Assembly (NCBI RefSeq): GCF_900113025.1 | Contig: NZ_FONT01000002.1 | Location: 728,755 to 792,754 of the forward strand | DNA from: Alteribacillus iranensis | GTDB taxonomy: Bacteria > Bacillota > Bacilli > Bacillales > Marinococcaceae | Direction of reading: 5' to 3' | DNA: 64,000 bases | Shown: one piece after another, positions 28,981-39,140 of the stretch | Layout: each line of letters starts with the position of its first letter | How positions within the stretch are numbered: the stretch's first letter is position 1 | Made by a program: the position numbers and the translations under genes | Notes under the pieces: generated by a model | The model's input: the letters and a program-made list of their open reading frames with translations, nothing else | What the model was told of the DNA's origin: nothing | Databases searched by the model: none

Positions 28981-30876
28981 TTAGGCATCAGCGGTTTTTG
29001 CAAGCCTTCCTTGTTCAAGATATACGAGTAAGATAGAGATATCTGAAGGGTTCACACCAGAGACACGGGAGGCTTGTCCTACAGAAAGAGGACGAACTTG
29101 AGACAACTGATGTTTTGCCTCTGTAGCTAATCCCGTAATTTGATGGTAATCTAAGTCTTCCGGAATTCGTTTCTTTTCCATTTTTTGCATTTTTTCTACT
29201 TGTTCAAGCTGCTTACTAATATAGCCTTCATATTTCACCTGAATTTCTACTTGTTCGGCGACATCAGGCATGATTGCCTCGTCAGCTGGAACAAATGGAG
29301 CCACATCATGATAGCCTAATTCAGGGCGTTTCAGCAAATGAGCTGCAGAAACAGCTTCCTTCATAGGAGACGATTGCTTTTCTTTTAGCATGTTCTGCAA
29401 GTCTTCGTTTGGTTTAATGATGATGTTTGCCAACCGTTCTTTTTCACGAGCAATGGCTTCCTTTTTCTTCGTAAATCTCTCGTAACGCTCCTCTGAAATT
29501 AAACCAATATCATAGCCGATATCCGTAAGCCTTAAGTCTGCATTGTCGTGACGAAGGAGAAGACGATATTCTGCACGAGATGTTAGCAAACGATAAGGCT
29601 CATCAACTCCTTTTGTGACCAGATCATCAATGAGTACTCCGATATAACCATCTGAACGCTTGAGTACGACTCCTTCTTTTCCTTGTACTTTTCGCGCAGC
29701 ATTAATGCCAGCCATGATTCCTTGAGCACCTGCTTCCTCATAGCCAGACGTTCCATTAATTTGACCAGCTGTAAACAAGTTTTCAATTAATTTCGTTTCT
29801 AAGGTAGGCCATAGCTGAGTCGGTACGATCGCATCGTATTCAATGGCATGACCCGGGCGCATCATTCTAGCATTCTCAAGCCCAGGCACCGACTTAATCA
29901 TTTTGAACTGCACGTCTTCCGGGAGACTGGTGGACAAGCCTTGCACATAGACTTCAGACGTATTTCTTCCTTCTGGCTCAAGAAAGATCTGGTGTTTAGG
30001 CTTGTCGTGAAAGCGGACAATTTTATCCTCCACGGATGGGCAGTAACGAGGCCCTGTTCCTTCTATCATTCCAGAATACATAGGGGAACGTGATAGATTA
30101 TCATTAATGATTTGATGTGTCTCTGGAGACGTGTAAGTGAGCCAGCACGGAAGTTGATCCGTAATATACTTTGTCGTTTCGTAGGAAAAGGCTCGTGGCT
30201 CTTCGTCTCCCGGCTGGATCTCTGTTTTGTCGTAATCAATAGAGTTTCCGTTGACTCGCGGAGGGGTCCCTGTTTTAAAACGAACCATTTCAAAACCTAG
30301 CTCCTGCAAATCATAAGAAAGGTTAACAGAAGCCTGCATATTGTTCGGACCACTTTCATAAGAAAGGTCGCCAATAATAATTTGACCGCGCAAAAACGTA
30401 CCTGTTGTAATGATCACAGTTTTACCGGTATAGACGGTCCCCGTATTCATGACAACTCCTTTGCACACGCCATCCTCTACTACAAGCTTCTCAACCATTC
30501 CTTGACGCAACATAAGGTTTTCTTCTTCTTCTAGCGTTTTTTTCATTTCCACCTGGTACAGGGCTTTATCTGCTTGTGCCCGCAGTGCGCGGACGGCAGG
30601 ACCTTTCCCTGTATTCAGAAGACGCATTTGGATATGCGTTTTATCAATGTTTTTTGCCATTTCACCGCCAAGAGCGTCAATTTCACGAACAACTACGCCC
30701 TTTGCAGGCCCTCCTAAAGAAGGATTACAAGGCATAAACGCAACAGCGTCCATATTCAATGTCAATATTAGCGTTTTCGCACCCATCCTGGCAGCAGCCA
30801 AGGCTGCTTCAGTACCTGAGTGACCGGCACCGACTACGATGACGTCAAACTCTCCGCCTTGATATTGCTCCATCAT
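28981..30876 (-). CDS. mnmG: tRNA uridine-34 modification enzyme MnmG (GidA)
   Basis: FAD-dependent partner of MnmE that installs (carboxymethyl)aminomethyl groups on wobble U34 of tRNAs. 631 aa, full length. FAD Rossmann motif [34 protein letters not shown] with a catalytic Cys, second conserved block FKTGTPPRV, and C-terminal helical domain ending [25 protein letters not shown] precedes the ATG pair. Upstream lies repeat R3, which separates it from mnmE. Confidence 0.98.
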   Translation of the reverse strand: MMEQYQGGEFDVIVVGAGHSGTEAALAAARMGAKTLILTLNMDAVAFMPCNPSLGGPAKGVVVREIDALGGEMAKNIDKTHIQMRLLNTGKGPAVRALRAQADKALYQVEMKKTLEEEENLMLRQGMVEKLVVEDGVCKGVVMNTGTVYTGKTVIITTGTFLRGQIIIGDLSYESGPNNMQASVNLSYDLQELGFEMVRFKTGTPPRVNGNSIDYDKTEIQPGDEEPRAFSYETTKYITDQLPCWLTYTSPETHQIINDNLSRSPMYSGMIEGTGPRYCPSVEDKIVRFHDKPKHQIFLEPEGRNTSEVYVQGLSTSLPEDVQFKMIKSVPGLENARMMRPGHAIEYDAIVPTQLWPTLETKLIENLFTAGQINGTSGYEEAGAQGIMAGINAARKVQGKEGVVLKRSDGYIGVLIDDLVTKGVDEPYRLLTSRAEYRLLLRHDNADLRLTDIGYDIGLISEERYERFTKKKEAIAREKERLANIIIKPNEDLQNMLKEKQSSPMKEAVSAAHLLKRPELGYHDVAPFVPADEAIMPDVAEQVEIQVKYEGYISKQLEQVEKMQKMEKKRIPEDLDYHQITGLATEAKHQLSQVRPLSVGQASRVSGVNPSDISILLVYLEQGRLAKTADA

Positions 30877-30939
30877 ATGAACCTCCTTCTATATTTGTAT
30901 TTCTATTAAGTCACTATGGAATCTACTTCCGCTTTTTTA

Positions 30940-31173
30940 TTGTCTAGCTGCAGCAGTCTGCCGCTCGGGGTTTCTTCAAGCCAGGCATAGAAAGTAAAAA
31001 TCTACTTTCTATGCTGGCTCTCCAGAACCTGACGCAGGCCCACACGACGTGGGTCAGTTCGGTGTTGTCACAGGAACTTCCGCAGGAGGCGGTGGCTTCT
31101 ACGTTGCCCACACGATGTGGGCGGTCTTAGTAGAAGTTCCTTTTTCTTTAGCCGAACTTCCTTTATGCTTCCG
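30940..31173. repeat. Intergenic hairpin-array repeat, copy R3 (inverted)
   Basis: Inverted relative to R1. Contains CCCAC-ACGAC-GTGGG (31039-31053), CCGC-AGGAG-GCGG near 31075-31090 and CCCAC-ACGAT-GTGGG (31107-31121). The left part is unique and holds a long hairpin of CATAGAAAGTA with TACTTTCTATG near 30990-31015. It ends six bases short of the mnmE stop codon. Confidence 0.85.
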
Positions 31174-31178
31174 CTTTT

Positions 31179-32555
31179 CTATTTCCCTAAGCAGAATTGG
31201 GAGAAGAGCTGGTCGATTAAACCATCATGGGCATTGTCGCCTATAATTTCGCCGAGCTGTTCCCAAGCTCGGGTAATATCGATTTGTACCATATCTACCG
31301 GCATCGACAATTCGGCAGCTTCCAGTGCATCATCAATCGATTTTTTAGCTTGGTTTAACAAACTGATATGACGGGCATTAGACACATAACTTAAGTCTTG
31401 TGTCTCCACTCCTTCTTCAAAAAACAAACGAGCAATGGCCTGCTCGAGCTCTTCAATTCCTTCATCTTTTAGTAGAGACGCTTGGATAAGCGGCCGTCCT
31501 TCAGCTAACTCACGAAGACGCGTCTCATCCACTTTCTTCTCCAGATCTGTTTTATTCATTACGATGACGGCATTTAAATCACGAATCGCTTCAAAGAGGG
31601 CTTCATCTTCTTCGGTTAATTCTTCCGCGCTATTTATAACGAGTAGAATTAAGTCAGCTTCTTTCAGTACTTGGCGCGAACGCTCCACACCAATTTTTTC
31701 TACGATATCTTCTGTTTCTCGAATTCCTGCTGTATCAATTAAACGAAGCGGGACTCCCCTGACATTGACGTATTCTTCTAACACATCACGTGTTGTACCT
31801 GGGACATCCGTAACAATGGCTTTATTTTCGTGTACCAAACTATTCATTAAGGAAGATTTCCCCACGTTCGGTCTTCCGATAATAGCAGTAGAAATACCTT
31901 CGCGAAGAATCTTTCCCTGCTTAGCGGTTGCAAGTAATCCTTCTATCTCTTCACGGACAGCACGTGCTTCTCTTTTTAACAGTTCCAAGGTCACGTCTTC
32001 CGCATCGTATTCAGGGTAGTCAATGTTTACTTCAACGCTCGCCACTGTTTCAATGAGCTGTTGACGGAGACGTCTGATCTTATTCGACAGGCGTCCTTCG
32101 ACTTGTTTCATAGCTACATTCATAGCCCGATCTGTTTTTGCACGAATGAGATCGATTACCCCTTCTGCTTGAGAAAGATCGATTCGGCCATTTAAAAAAG
32201 CGCGCTTTGTAAATTCCCCTGGTTCTGCAAGTCTTGCTCCTTCACTGAGCACTACATCAAGCACTCTATTCACCGACACAAGACCCCCGTGGCAATTAAT
32301 CTCTACAATGTCTTCCCTCGTAAATGTCCTCGGCGCACGCAACACGGATACCATTACTTCCTCTATTACTTCTTCTGAATCCGGATGAACAATATGACCG
32401 TAATGAATCGTATGCGACGCGACATCTACTAATCGAGACTTCCCTTTATATATTTGATCCGCAATGGTGAGAGCCTGATCCCCGCTCAAACGAACAATCG
32501 CAATGGCTCCTTCACCGGAGGGAGTAGATATAGCAGCAATTGTATCGAATTCCAT
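31179..32555 (-). CDS. mnmE: tRNA modification GTPase MnmE (TrmE/ThdF)
   Basis: 458 aa. N-terminal tetrahydrofolate-binding domain ([22 protein letters not shown]). Helical domain with an inserted G domain: G1 [15 protein letters not shown]2 TTRD, G3 DTAGIRET, G4 NKTDLEKK. The C-terminal CLGK carries the catalytic Cys. Works with MnmG at wobble U34. The gap upstream (32556-32941) holds an inverted DnaA-box pair and the jag terminator. Confidence 0.98.
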   Translation of the reverse strand: MEFDTIAAISTPSGEGAIAIVRLSGDQALTIADQIYKGKSRLVDVASHTIHYGHIVHPDSEEVIEEVMVSVLRAPRTFTREDIVEINCHGGLVSVNRVLDVVLSEGARLAEPGEFTKRAFLNGRIDLSQAEGVIDLIRAKTDRAMNVAMKQVEGRLSNKIRRLRQQLIETVASVEVNIDYPEYDAEDVTLELLKREARAVREEIEGLLATAKQGKILREGISTAIIGRPNVGKSSLMNSLVHENKAIVTDVPGTTRDVLEEYVNVRGVPLRLIDTAGIRETEDIVEKIGVERSRQVLKEADLILLVINSAEELTEEDEALFEAIRDLNAVIVMNKTDLEKKVDETRLRELAEGRPLIQASLLKDEGIEELEQAIARLFFEEGVETQDLSYVSNARHISLLNQAKKSIDDALEAAELSMPVDMVQIDITRAWEQLGEIIGDNAHDGLIDQLFSQFCLGK

Positions 32556-32696
32556 CTGTCTTCCCCCTTTCTCTAGGGTTTACTCTTATCTATGTCAACT
32601 AGTATAGACGATTTTTCCACATTTTAAGGAAAGATGAATTTCTTCTTCCCTAACACAATAGAATATCACAATGTGGACCATTGGGAAAGAATGAAT

Positions 32697-32714
32697 TTAT
32701 CCACATGTGGGTAA
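32697..32714. promoter_or_regulatory. Inverted DnaA-box pair upstream of mnmE
   Basis: TTATCCACA (32697-32705, perfect) abuts TGTGGGTAA (32706-32714, one mismatch on the other strand), giving an 18-bp near-palindrome. It lies about 140 bp upstream of mnmE and 3 kb from oriC. Confidence 0.6.
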
Positions 32715-32878
32715 CTACCTTTTACTTTACGAAGATTTCATCATGTACGGACTCCTTTTTGTCTTTATACCTAAGAGCTTCTGTTCCTTTGGCAAACAAT
32801 AGCAATTGTGGGGGAACACGACTTCGATCCGCCTGAAGCTGGACAGTACTCCAGGAATGGTTTATTTCGCACAACAAA

Positions 32879-32914
32879 AAGCACCCGTCCGGTGATTCTC
32901 GGATTCGGGTGCTT
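32879..32914 (-). terminator. Terminator after jag
   Basis: AAGCACCCG/CGGGTGCTT 9-bp stem with minus-strand T run (32874-32878), 30 bp past the jag stop. It ends the rpmH-rnpA-yidC-jag group. Confidence 0.88.
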
Positions 32915-32941
32915 CTTCAGTAATAGCTCGGGGAGTACTAT

Positions 32942-33565
32942 TTATTTTTCAGGGTATATGACGATATAGCGATGAGGTTCTGTCCCTTCAGATCGAGTAA
33001 GGACTCCCTGTCTGTTCTGGAGAGCCGAATGAATAATTTTTCGTTCGCGAGCATTCATTGGTTCCAATAACTCTTTTAGTCCCGTACGTTCGACCTTTGA
33101 GGCTAAACGTTCAGCCAATTGTTCCAGAGCCTCTTGACGACGTTTTCTATAATTTTCGGCATCTAAGATAATTCTCGTATAACGACCGCTAGTACGGTTG
33201 GCCGCTAAGTTCACCAAATATTGAAGGGAATCTAACGTTTTTCCGCGTTTCCCGATAATCACGCCCAGATCCTCTCCACTTAAGAGAAATTCAGTTTCTC
33301 TCCCATTTTTATGCATTTCCACGTCAACCCGTACTTTCATTTGCTGGAGAATGTCTTGGAGAAAGGCTAACGCTTCTTCTTCAGGCTCTGCTTTTAATGT
33401 AGCTTCTAACAGCGCGTCCTTTCCACCAATGATTCCCAAGAAACCTTTAGTAGGCTCTTCTAGTACTTTGTACTCTACATTCTCCACTTTGTCAGTGCCA
33501 AGTTGTTTCAGAGCCTCTCTTACCGCATCTTCCACTGTTTTCCCCGACACTTTTACTGAATTCAC
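32942..33565 (-). CDS. jag: RNA-binding protein Jag (KhpB)
   Basis: 207 aa. Jag N-terminal domain ([38 protein letters not shown]), a KH domain ([20 protein letters not shown]) and a C-terminal R3H domain ([25 protein letters not shown]). Binds RNA with KhpA and influences cell-wall synthesis in several Firmicutes. It overlaps the yidC stop by 4 bp. The EDLG preceding the KH GxxG matches the family. Confidence 0.96.
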   Translation of the reverse strand: MNSVKVSGKTVEDAVREALKQLGTDKVENVEYKVLEEPTKGFLGIIGGKDALLEATLKAEPEEEALAFLQDILQQMKVRVDVEMHKNGRETEFLLSGEDLGVIIGKRGKTLDSLQYLVNLAANRTSGRYTRIILDAENYRKRRQEALEQLAERLASKVERTGLKELLEPMNARERKIIHSALQNRQGVLTRSEGTEPHRYIVIYPEK

Positions 33566-34338
33566 TTTTTCTTCGCTCCTCCCGCTTTCGCTTCCGTTCT
33601 TGCATCAGCACGCTTTCTTGCTCCTGGTCCGGTAATAAAGTATGTCTGTACAATCATGAAAATATTACCGATTACCCAGTACAACGCCAAGGCTGATGGG
33701 AAAAAGAATGCAAATGCCGTAATCATAATCGGCATCATATACAAGAGAATCTTCATTTGCGGATTGTCTTGAACCATCATCATCCGTTGTTGAATAAATG
33801 TGGTAGCCCCTGCAATAAGCGGCAACACATAATCAGGTTGTCCTAATTCAAACCACAAGAACTGATGGCCGCCAATTTCCTGTGTCCTCATGATGGCGTG
33901 GTAAAACGCAATCAGAATTGGCATTTGAATAAAAATAGGAAAACACCCAGCTAGCGGGTTTATGTTATGTGTTTGAAAGAGTTGCATTGTTTCTTGCTGC
34001 AGCTTCTGTTGAGTCTGCTGGTCTTTTGCACTATACTTTTCTCTTAATTTCTGCATTTCAGGCTGAATTTCCTGCATAGCGCGTGCACTTTTCGTCTGTT
34101 TAATCATTAAAGGCAATATGACGATCCGTAACATAATGGTGACAATAATAATCGATAACCCGTAATTTTCCCCAGTTGCTTCTGCAATTCTTATAATGAG
34201 CCAGGATAGAGGGTAAACAAACACCGAATTCCAAATGCCTTCACTGTCTTCATTTATCGGCTGATTCACATCCATACAGCCAGATAAAAATAGAGCGACA
34301 GCAACGAGCATTCCTGTCAGACCTATTTTCTTGTACAC
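33562..34338 (-). CDS. yidC: Membrane protein insertase YidC (SpoIIIJ)
   Basis: Lipoprotein-type YidC1 (258 aa). Signal peptide with lipobox LSGC (Cys21), then five transmembrane segments. The conserved insertase groove region is [23 protein letters not shown], with the positively charged Arg. Inserts membrane proteins and, in B. subtilis, is needed for forespore sigma-G activity. Basic C-terminal tail. Located between rnpA and jag, as is universal in Bacillales. Confidence 0.96.
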   Translation of the reverse strand: MYKKIGLTGMLVAVALFLSGCMDVNQPINEDSEGIWNSVFVYPLSWLIIRIAEATGENYGLSIIIVTIMLRIVILPLMIKQTKSARAMQEIQPEMQKLREKYSAKDQQTQQKLQQETMQLFQTHNINPLAGCFPIFIQMPILIAFYHAIMRTQEIGGHQFLWFELGQPDYVLPLIAGATTFIQQRMMMVQDNPQMKILLYMMPIMITAFAFFFPSALALYWVIGNIFMIVQTYFITGPGARKRADARTEAKAGGAKKK

Positions 34339-34460
34339 AAAAGGTTCCTCCTTGGGCAGATTTCACGTATGTTCTATATTTTATCGAAGTGTTAAGAAGA
34401 AATAAAGTACTAATCGTAGCGCAAAGCCTTTTCTAACAAAGGAATTCCTTAAGAAAGGGA

Positions 34461-34805
34461 TCACTTTTTCTTCAAGACGCGAGCAACTCGAAAAACATGG
34501 TGTAAGCTTTTTTTTATTTCATGGTACGTCATCTTTGTGACCGGTTTTCTTGCGATGACAATATAATCTCTTTCTCCCTTTAAATCTTCGCTCAGCTCAC
34601 GCAATGCCTCTCTCAACAAACGCTTCATACGATTTCGTGCTACGGCATTTCCCATTTTCTTGCTGACAGTCAAACCCACACGGAAATGAGGTTGATCGGT
34701 CTTTTTTAACACATATACCACAAACTGTCGGTTCGCAACGGACGTCCCTTCGTCAAAAATGCGGCTGAATTCATGGTTTTTTTTAATACGGTTTTCTTTT
34801 TTCAT
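34461..34805 (-). CDS. rnpA: Ribonuclease P protein component
   Basis: 114 aa basic protein (MKKENRIKKNHEFSRIF) with the signature GLTVSKKMGNAVARNRMKRLLREALR. Assists the RNase P RNA in tRNA 5' maturation. It follows rpmH; a hairpin at 34931-34955 between the two genes probably attenuates rnpA relative to rpmH. Confidence 0.97.
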   Translation of the reverse strand: MKKENRIKKNHEFSRIFDEGTSVANRQFVVYVLKKTDQPHFRVGLTVSKKMGNAVARNRMKRLLREALRELSEDLKGERDYIVIARKPVTKMTYHEIKKSLHHVFRVARVLKKK

Positions 34806-34923
34806 AATGGCCCTCCATTAGAAAAACGTCAATCTCTAGGTTAGAAGAGGACGTAACACTTTCGGATATTGGCGTACACCGCCTGAAGCTAGGTCCCGAA
34901 CACGCTAACATTTGCTTTTTAAC

Positions 34924-34955
34924 TTAAAAAAAGACCACTGAATAGCAGTGGTCTT
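34924..34955 (-). terminator. Terminator/attenuator between rpmH and rnpA
   Basis: AAGACCACTG/CAGTGGTCTT 10-bp stem with a 5-nt loop and minus-strand T run. It overlaps the rpmH stop codon and lies upstream of rnpA, so it would lower rnpA expression. Confidence 0.88.
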
Positions 34956-35091
34956 AAGCAGATAATACTTTTCTTCCTTTACGACGACGGTTCTTCAACA
35001 CATGGCGACCGTTTTTCGTTCTCATACGTTCACGAAAACCATGTACTTTTTTACGCTTACGTGTATTTGGTTTAAACGTTGGTTTACCCAT
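34954..35091 (-). CDS. rpmH: 50S ribosomal protein L34
   Basis: 45 aa from the ATG at 35091 ([22 protein letters not shown]), chosen over upstream in-frame codons because of GGGAGGTG 9 nt upstream and the family length. Ends [12 protein letters not shown]. Very basic. The first gene leftwards from oriC, with a near-consensus promoter. Confidence 0.98.
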   Translation of the reverse strand: MGKPTFKPNTRKRKKVHGFRERMRTKNGRHVLKNRRRKGRKVLSA

Positions 35092-35142
35092 TATATCTTG
35101 CACCTCCCTGAGGAATCTAACGTTATCATGACATTCCTTACG

Positions 35143-35172
35143 ATTATATAGAGGAATGAATTTAATTGTCAA
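35143..35172 (-). promoter_or_regulatory. rpmH promoter
   Basis: Consensus TTGACA (35167-35172) and TATAAT (35143-35148), 18 bp apart on the minus strand, about 50 bp before rpmH. Confidence 0.85.
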
Positions 35173-35458
35173 GGACTCTTTCTACTCTTTAAGAAAAGTA
35201 ATGAATAAGTGACGTGTCATTCATAGAATGTCAGGTTTCTTCTTTCGTTCCTCTACAACCAACGTTGTGATCCTCTCAAATATTCACGCGCTTTCATATT
35301 CATCTATGAATCCTTTTTAAGTGGGAGGTGAATTTCCTTTCCATGAAAACCTCTGGCTTCTCTGCTTGTGGATAGTAGTTTTTTGCTTTCTTCGCTAGCA
35401 TATGTATTACTTCTTTTCCTAACATGTTTCCCTTCCTACTATTTCATTTCGACAAACA

Positions 35459-35848
35459 GTTTTCCACCTGTGGATAATAAAAAAAGAAAAAAAGTCATTT
35501 TTCGACAAGCTTATCTACAAGTTACACACATAATATAGTGTTGTGGATGAATGTTCTACACAAGGTATTGATTTTGTGGATAACCTTGACGAATCCCGTT
35601 GTAACCGGTCTTTTTTTTTGGTATGATATATTTGTTTTTAATTTGGATAACTCGTTCAAGTAGTTATGTTATCCACACGTGTTGATAACGTTGTGGATAA
35701 TTTTCCACAGACTATGTATAATATTATCCACATACTTGTTAGTACTGTACATATATTTTGTTTCTACTATAATTACGTTGGTATGGATGATCAAGAAATA
35801 GTCAACAGATAGTTTTACTATAACCTTAACAACTTGGATTTATACACA
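35459..35848. other. oriC: oriC part 1: DnaA-box region upstream of dnaA
   Basis: Six perfect DnaA boxes (TTATNCACA): 35469-35477 (-), 35575-35583 (-), 35669-35677 (+), 35692-35700 (-), 35724-35732 (+) and 35840-35848 (+). At least seven single-mismatch boxes lie at 35511, 35522, 35542, 35554, 35642, 35680 and 35701. Boxes at 35669 and 35680 form an inverted pair around CACGTG. Same place as the B. subtilis incA/incB region. The stretch 35173-35458 shows only the rpmH promoter and no gene. Confidence 0.93.
35599..35627 (+). promoter_or_regulatory. Candidate dnaA promoter
   Basis: TTGTAA (35599-35604) and TATGAT (35622-35627) with a 17-bp spacer and a TGG extension, embedded among DnaA boxes, which fits autorepression. 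A TATAAT at 35768-35773 without a clear -35 is an alternative. Confidence 0.5.
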
Positions 35849-35859
35849 CGTAAATCGTG

Positions 35860-35896
35860 AAGGCTTCCTTCTTCATTAATAAAGAGTGGGAGCCTT
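35860..35896 (+). promoter_or_regulatory. Hairpin in the dnaA leader
   Basis: AAGGCTTCC (35860-35868) pairs with GGGAGCCTT (35888-35896) over 9 bp with one GU, followed by TCTT. Located about 70 nt before the dnaA start; terminator-like but with a poor T run. It falls in a 37-codon in-frame extension of dnaA that lacks family similarity. Confidence 0.4.
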
Positions 35897-35967
35897 TCTT
35901 GCCTTCTTCAATGATGGAAGAAGTTATTTTGTATGAATATACTGCCACTGCAAAGGAGGCTCAGCTG

Positions 35968-37323
35968 GTGGAAAATATAACAGACTTGTGGGATCAGACC
36001 CTGGAAGTGATGCGTCAAAAAGTGAGCAAGCCGAGCTATGAAACCTGGTTAAAGTTCACAAAAGCATCTGATCTACAAGAAGATACGATCGTCATCACTG
36101 CACCAAATGAATTTGCAAGGGATTGGCTCGAAAATCGCTATTCTGCTTTTATTTCTGAGACCCTGCAGGATATTACGGGTTCTGCTTTGCGAATTAAATT
36201 TGTTATCCCAGAAAGTGAGAAAGAAGAGGAAAAGCCACCTGACAACGAGATAGGTCAAAGTCCATCTTCTCGTTCAGCTATGCAAACAGAGGAAGTACCA
36301 AAGAGCATGCTGAATGACAAGTATTCCTTTGATACATTTGTCATTGGCTCTGGCAACCGGTTTGCCCACGCTGCCTCGCTAGCTGTAGCAGAAGCACCGG
36401 CTAAAGCCTATAACCCATTGTTTATTTACGGGGGTGTAGGGCTTGGCAAAACACACTTAATGCACGCAATTGGTCATTACGTTATCGCTCACAACCCAGA
36501 AGCACGGGTCGTTTACTTATCATCAGAGAAATTTACGAATGAATTTATTAATTCTATCCGTGATAACAAAGCAGAAATTTTTCGTAACAAATATCGAAAT
36601 GTCGATGTTCTCTTAATCGACGATATTCAGTTTCTAGCTGGAAAAGAACAAACTCAGGAAGAATTTTTCCATACGTTTAATGCTTTGCATGAAGAAAGCA
36701 AACAAATTGTAATATCCAGCGACCGGCCGCCAAAGGAAATTCCGACGCTTGAAGACAGGCTTCGGTCTCGATTTGAGTGGGGTTTGATTACCGATATTAC
36801 GCCTCCTGACTTAGAAACGAGAATTGCGATCTTACGTAAAAAAGCGAAAGCCGAAAAATTAGATATTCCGAATGAAGTCATGCTGTATATCGCGAATCAA
36901 ATTGACACGAACATCCGAGAATTAGAAGGGGCGCTCATACGAGTGGTAGCCTATTCCTCTTTAATCAATCAAGACATGAATGCGGATCTGGCCGCAGAAG
37001 CTCTAAAAGATATCATACCTAGTGCAAAACCAAAACAAATTTCTATTCCTGATATACAAGAAATGGTCGCAGAGCAATTTAATGTCCAAGTAAAAGAACT
37101 AAAAGCAAAAAAAAGAACGAAAGCCATCGCGTTTCCTCGGCAAATAGCAATGTATTTGTCACGGGAAATGACTGATTCTTCGCTTCCCAAAATTGGAGAA
37201 GAGTTTGGCGGCCGCGACCATACGACAGTGATTCATGCCCATGAAAAAATCTCAAACTTACTTGCTACTGACACAGAGTTGCAAAAAAGTATTGAAGAAG
37301 TAATGGAGAAGTTAAAAACATAG
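35968..37323 (+). CDS. dnaA: Chromosomal replication initiator DnaA
   Basis: AAA+ initiator (451 aa). The GTG at 35968 is chosen: it gives the family start [15 protein letters not shown] and has AAAGGAGG 8 nt upstream, although the frame is open another 37 codons. Domain I (1-85), variable linker II, domain III with Walker [16 protein letters not shown] and Walker [13 protein letters not shown], and domain IV DNA-binding signature [15 protein letters not shown]. Binds the boxes on both sides of its gene. Confidence 0.98.
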   Translation: MENITDLWDQTLEVMRQKVSKPSYETWLKFTKASDLQEDTIVITAPNEFARDWLENRYSAFISETLQDITGSALRIKFVIPESEKEEEKPPDNEIGQSPSSRSAMQTEEVPKSMLNDKYSFDTFVIGSGNRFAHAASLAVAEAPAKAYNPLFIYGGVGLGKTHLMHAIGHYVIAHNPEARVVYLSSEKFTNEFINSIRDNKAEIFRNKYRNVDVLLIDDIQFLAGKEQTQEEFFHTFNALHEESKQIVISSDRPPKEIPTLEDRLRSRFEWGLITDITPPDLETRIAILRKKAKAEKLDIPNEVMLYIANQIDTNIRELEGALIRVVAYSSLINQDMNADLAAEALKDIIPSAKPKQISIPDIQEMVAEQFNVQVKELKAKKRTKAIAFPRQIAMYLSREMTDSSLPKIGEEFGGRDHTTVIHAHEKISNLLATDTELQKSIEEVMEKLKT

Positions 37324-37342
37324 TGTGTAAAACTCACTCATT

Positions 37343-37466
37343 ATATCCACACTCTATCCACATGTTAATAACTCTAGTGTGATAGTACTTTTGATTAATT
37401 ATCCACATTTTACACAGGCTCTATTACTAGTACTACTATTTTTAAATAATAAATATATATAATAAA
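37343..37466. other. oriC: oriC part 2: unwinding region between dnaA and dnaN
   Basis: DnaA boxes at 37343-37351, 37354-37362 (one mismatch each), 37399-37407 (perfect) and 37408-37416 (one mismatch) are followed by GGCT. Then come the DnaA-trio repeats CTATTACTAGTACTACTATT (37421-37440) and an AT-only stretch to 37463. Box, short GC element, trios and AT-rich DNA in this order is the established B. subtilis basal unwinding module. Confidence 0.88.
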
Positions 37467-37478
37467 AGGAGATTCAGT

Positions 37479-38621
37479 ATGCATTTTGTAATTCAGCATG
37501 ATCAGTTCGTTAAAAGCGTACAGCACGTTAACAAAGCTGTTTCTTCTCGAACGACGATTCCCATACTTACAGGGATAAAGATGGATGTAACTTCCGAGGG
37601 GGTTACTCTGACGGGAAGTGACTCTGACATTTCGATAGAATCATTTATCCCAGCACAAGACGAAGAAACGGAATATGTGGAAATAAAAGAAGAAGGAAGC
37701 ATCGTCCTGCAAGCCCGTTTTTTCGCAGATATCGTTAAAAAACTTCCAGGAGAATCTATTGAAATTTATGTACAAGACCAGTTTGCTACCACTGTTCGAT
37801 CCGGCAGTGTAGTATTCAATCTTAATGGATTGGATCCGGAGGAGTATCCACGCCTTCCTAAATTAGAGGAAGATAGGACATTTTGTCTACCACAAAACCT
37901 CTTAAAAGATATGATTAGACAAACTGTGTTCGCTGTCTCTACCCAGGAGACACGTCCGGTGTTGACAGGTGTAAACTTGGAGAGTGAAAACGGAGAGGTT
38001 ATCTGTACTGCAACAGATAGTCATCGGTTGGCCATGAGAAAAGCGTCTCTAGAGACAGAAAGAGAAGATTTGGTCATTTCCAATGTCGTCATTCCAGGGA
38101 AAAGCTTGAATGAATTAAATAAAATCCTAGAAGATACAGATGACTTGATAGAAGTCGTCGTAACTGACAGCCAAGTTTTGTTTAAATTGAAGCACTTACT
38201 TTTCTTTTCCCGGTTGTTAGACGGGAAATATCCTGTCACAAAAACGATGATTCCAGGTCAGTTTAAAACAACCTTGGAACTTACAAAAAAAGAAATGTTA
38301 CAATCCTTGGAGAGAGCATTGCTATTATCTCGGGAAGCTAAAAACAATGTTGTGAACTTGAAGACATTGGGAAACAATGAAATCGAAATCACTTCCGTTT
38401 CTGTGGAAGTGGGGAAAGTCACTGAAAAAGTAAGTTGCAATGAAATAGAGGGAGAAGAGTTGAGAATCTCCTTTAACGGGAAAAATATTATTGATGCGTT
38501 AAGGGTCATTGATAGTGAAACAGTAACGATATCTTTTACTGGGGCGATGAGTCCGTTCATTCTCCAGCCGGCAGATCATGACCAAATGCTACATCTTTTT
38601 TCTCCCGTTCGAACGTACTAA
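37479..38621 (+). CDS. dnaN: DNA polymerase III beta clamp
   Basis: 380-aa sliding clamp made of three repeated domains. Starts MHFVIQHDQFVKSVQHVNKA, contains TGVNLESENGEVICTATDSHRLAMRK, and ends QMLHLFSPVRTY. AAAAGGAG ribosome binding site. Ends at its own terminator (38633-38677), so rlbA-recF have a separate promoter. Confidence 0.98.
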   Translation: MHFVIQHDQFVKSVQHVNKAVSSRTTIPILTGIKMDVTSEGVTLTGSDSDISIESFIPAQDEETEYVEIKEEGSIVLQARFFADIVKKLPGESIEIYVQDQFATTVRSGSVVFNLNGLDPEEYPRLPKLEEDRTFCLPQNLLKDMIRQTVFAVSTQETRPVLTGVNLESENGEVICTATDSHRLAMRKASLETEREDLVISNVVIPGKSLNELNKILEDTDDLIEVVVTDSQVLFKLKHLLFFSRLLDGKYPVTKTMIPGQFKTTLELTKKEMLQSLERALLLSREAKNNVVNLKTLGNNEIEITSVSVEVGKVTEKVSCNEIEGEELRISFNGKNIIDALRVIDSETVTISFTGAMSPFILQPADHDQMLHLFSPVRTY

Positions 38622-38632
38622 TTCAAACCTAT

Positions 38633-38677
38633 AACTTGCACAGAAAACCATGCAACTGGCTGTCTGTGCAAGTTTTT
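38633..38677 (+). terminator. Terminator after dnaN
   Basis: AACTTGCACAGA/TCTGTGCAAGTT 12-bp perfect stem followed by TTTTT. Confidence 0.95.
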
Positions 38678-38750
38678 CATTTTCTACAGTTCTCCTGAAC
38701 ATCTCAAAAGTCCCTTTTTCTATCCTGTAAAAAAGGGGGACGATATATCG

Positions 38751-38780
38751 TTGGCGTTCTTGGCGAATGTTTAGTAAAAT
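38751..38780 (+). promoter_or_regulatory. Candidate promoter of rlbA-recF
   Basis: TTGGCG (38751-38756) and TAAAAT (38775-38780), 18 bp apart, in the gap after the dnaN terminator. Confidence 0.4.
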
Positions 38781-38905
38781 AGAGTAAGTATTATGTATGT
38801 CTACGGAAGTTTTATAGAAACAGGGAAGAAGTACAACTTATGGAGCGTTTTCCAGCTTGCGCTTTTCTTAAACCCAAGTGGACACACATGACAGGAGGGC
38901 ATAAG

Positions 38906-39130
38906 ATGAGTCGTTCCATTGAAATTGAAACGGAGTACATTACACTTGGGCAAATGCTAAAAGAAGCCGCTCTTATTGACAGCGGTGGAATGGCAAAGTG
39001 GTTTTTGTCCGAGTATAAAGTAATGGTCAACGGAGAGCCCGAAGATAGGCGCGGCAAAAAGCTGTATGATGGCGATGAAATCCATATTACGGAAATGGAG
39101 GATTTCATCGTAAAATCAAATAAAAAATAG
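38906..39130 (+). CDS. rlbA: S4-domain protein RlbA (YaaA)
   Basis: 74 aa from the ATG at 38906 ([21 protein letters not shown]), chosen for AGGAGG 7 nt upstream; earlier in-frame ATGs lack one. S4-like RNA-binding fold ([28 protein letters not shown]). Implicated in ribosome assembly in B. subtilis. Always between dnaN and recF. Confidence 0.95.
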   Translation: MSRSIEIETEYITLGQMLKEAALIDSGGMAKWFLSEYKVMVNGEPEDRRGKKLYDGDEIHITEMEDFIVKSNKK

Positions 39131-39140
39131 AGGGATCTTT

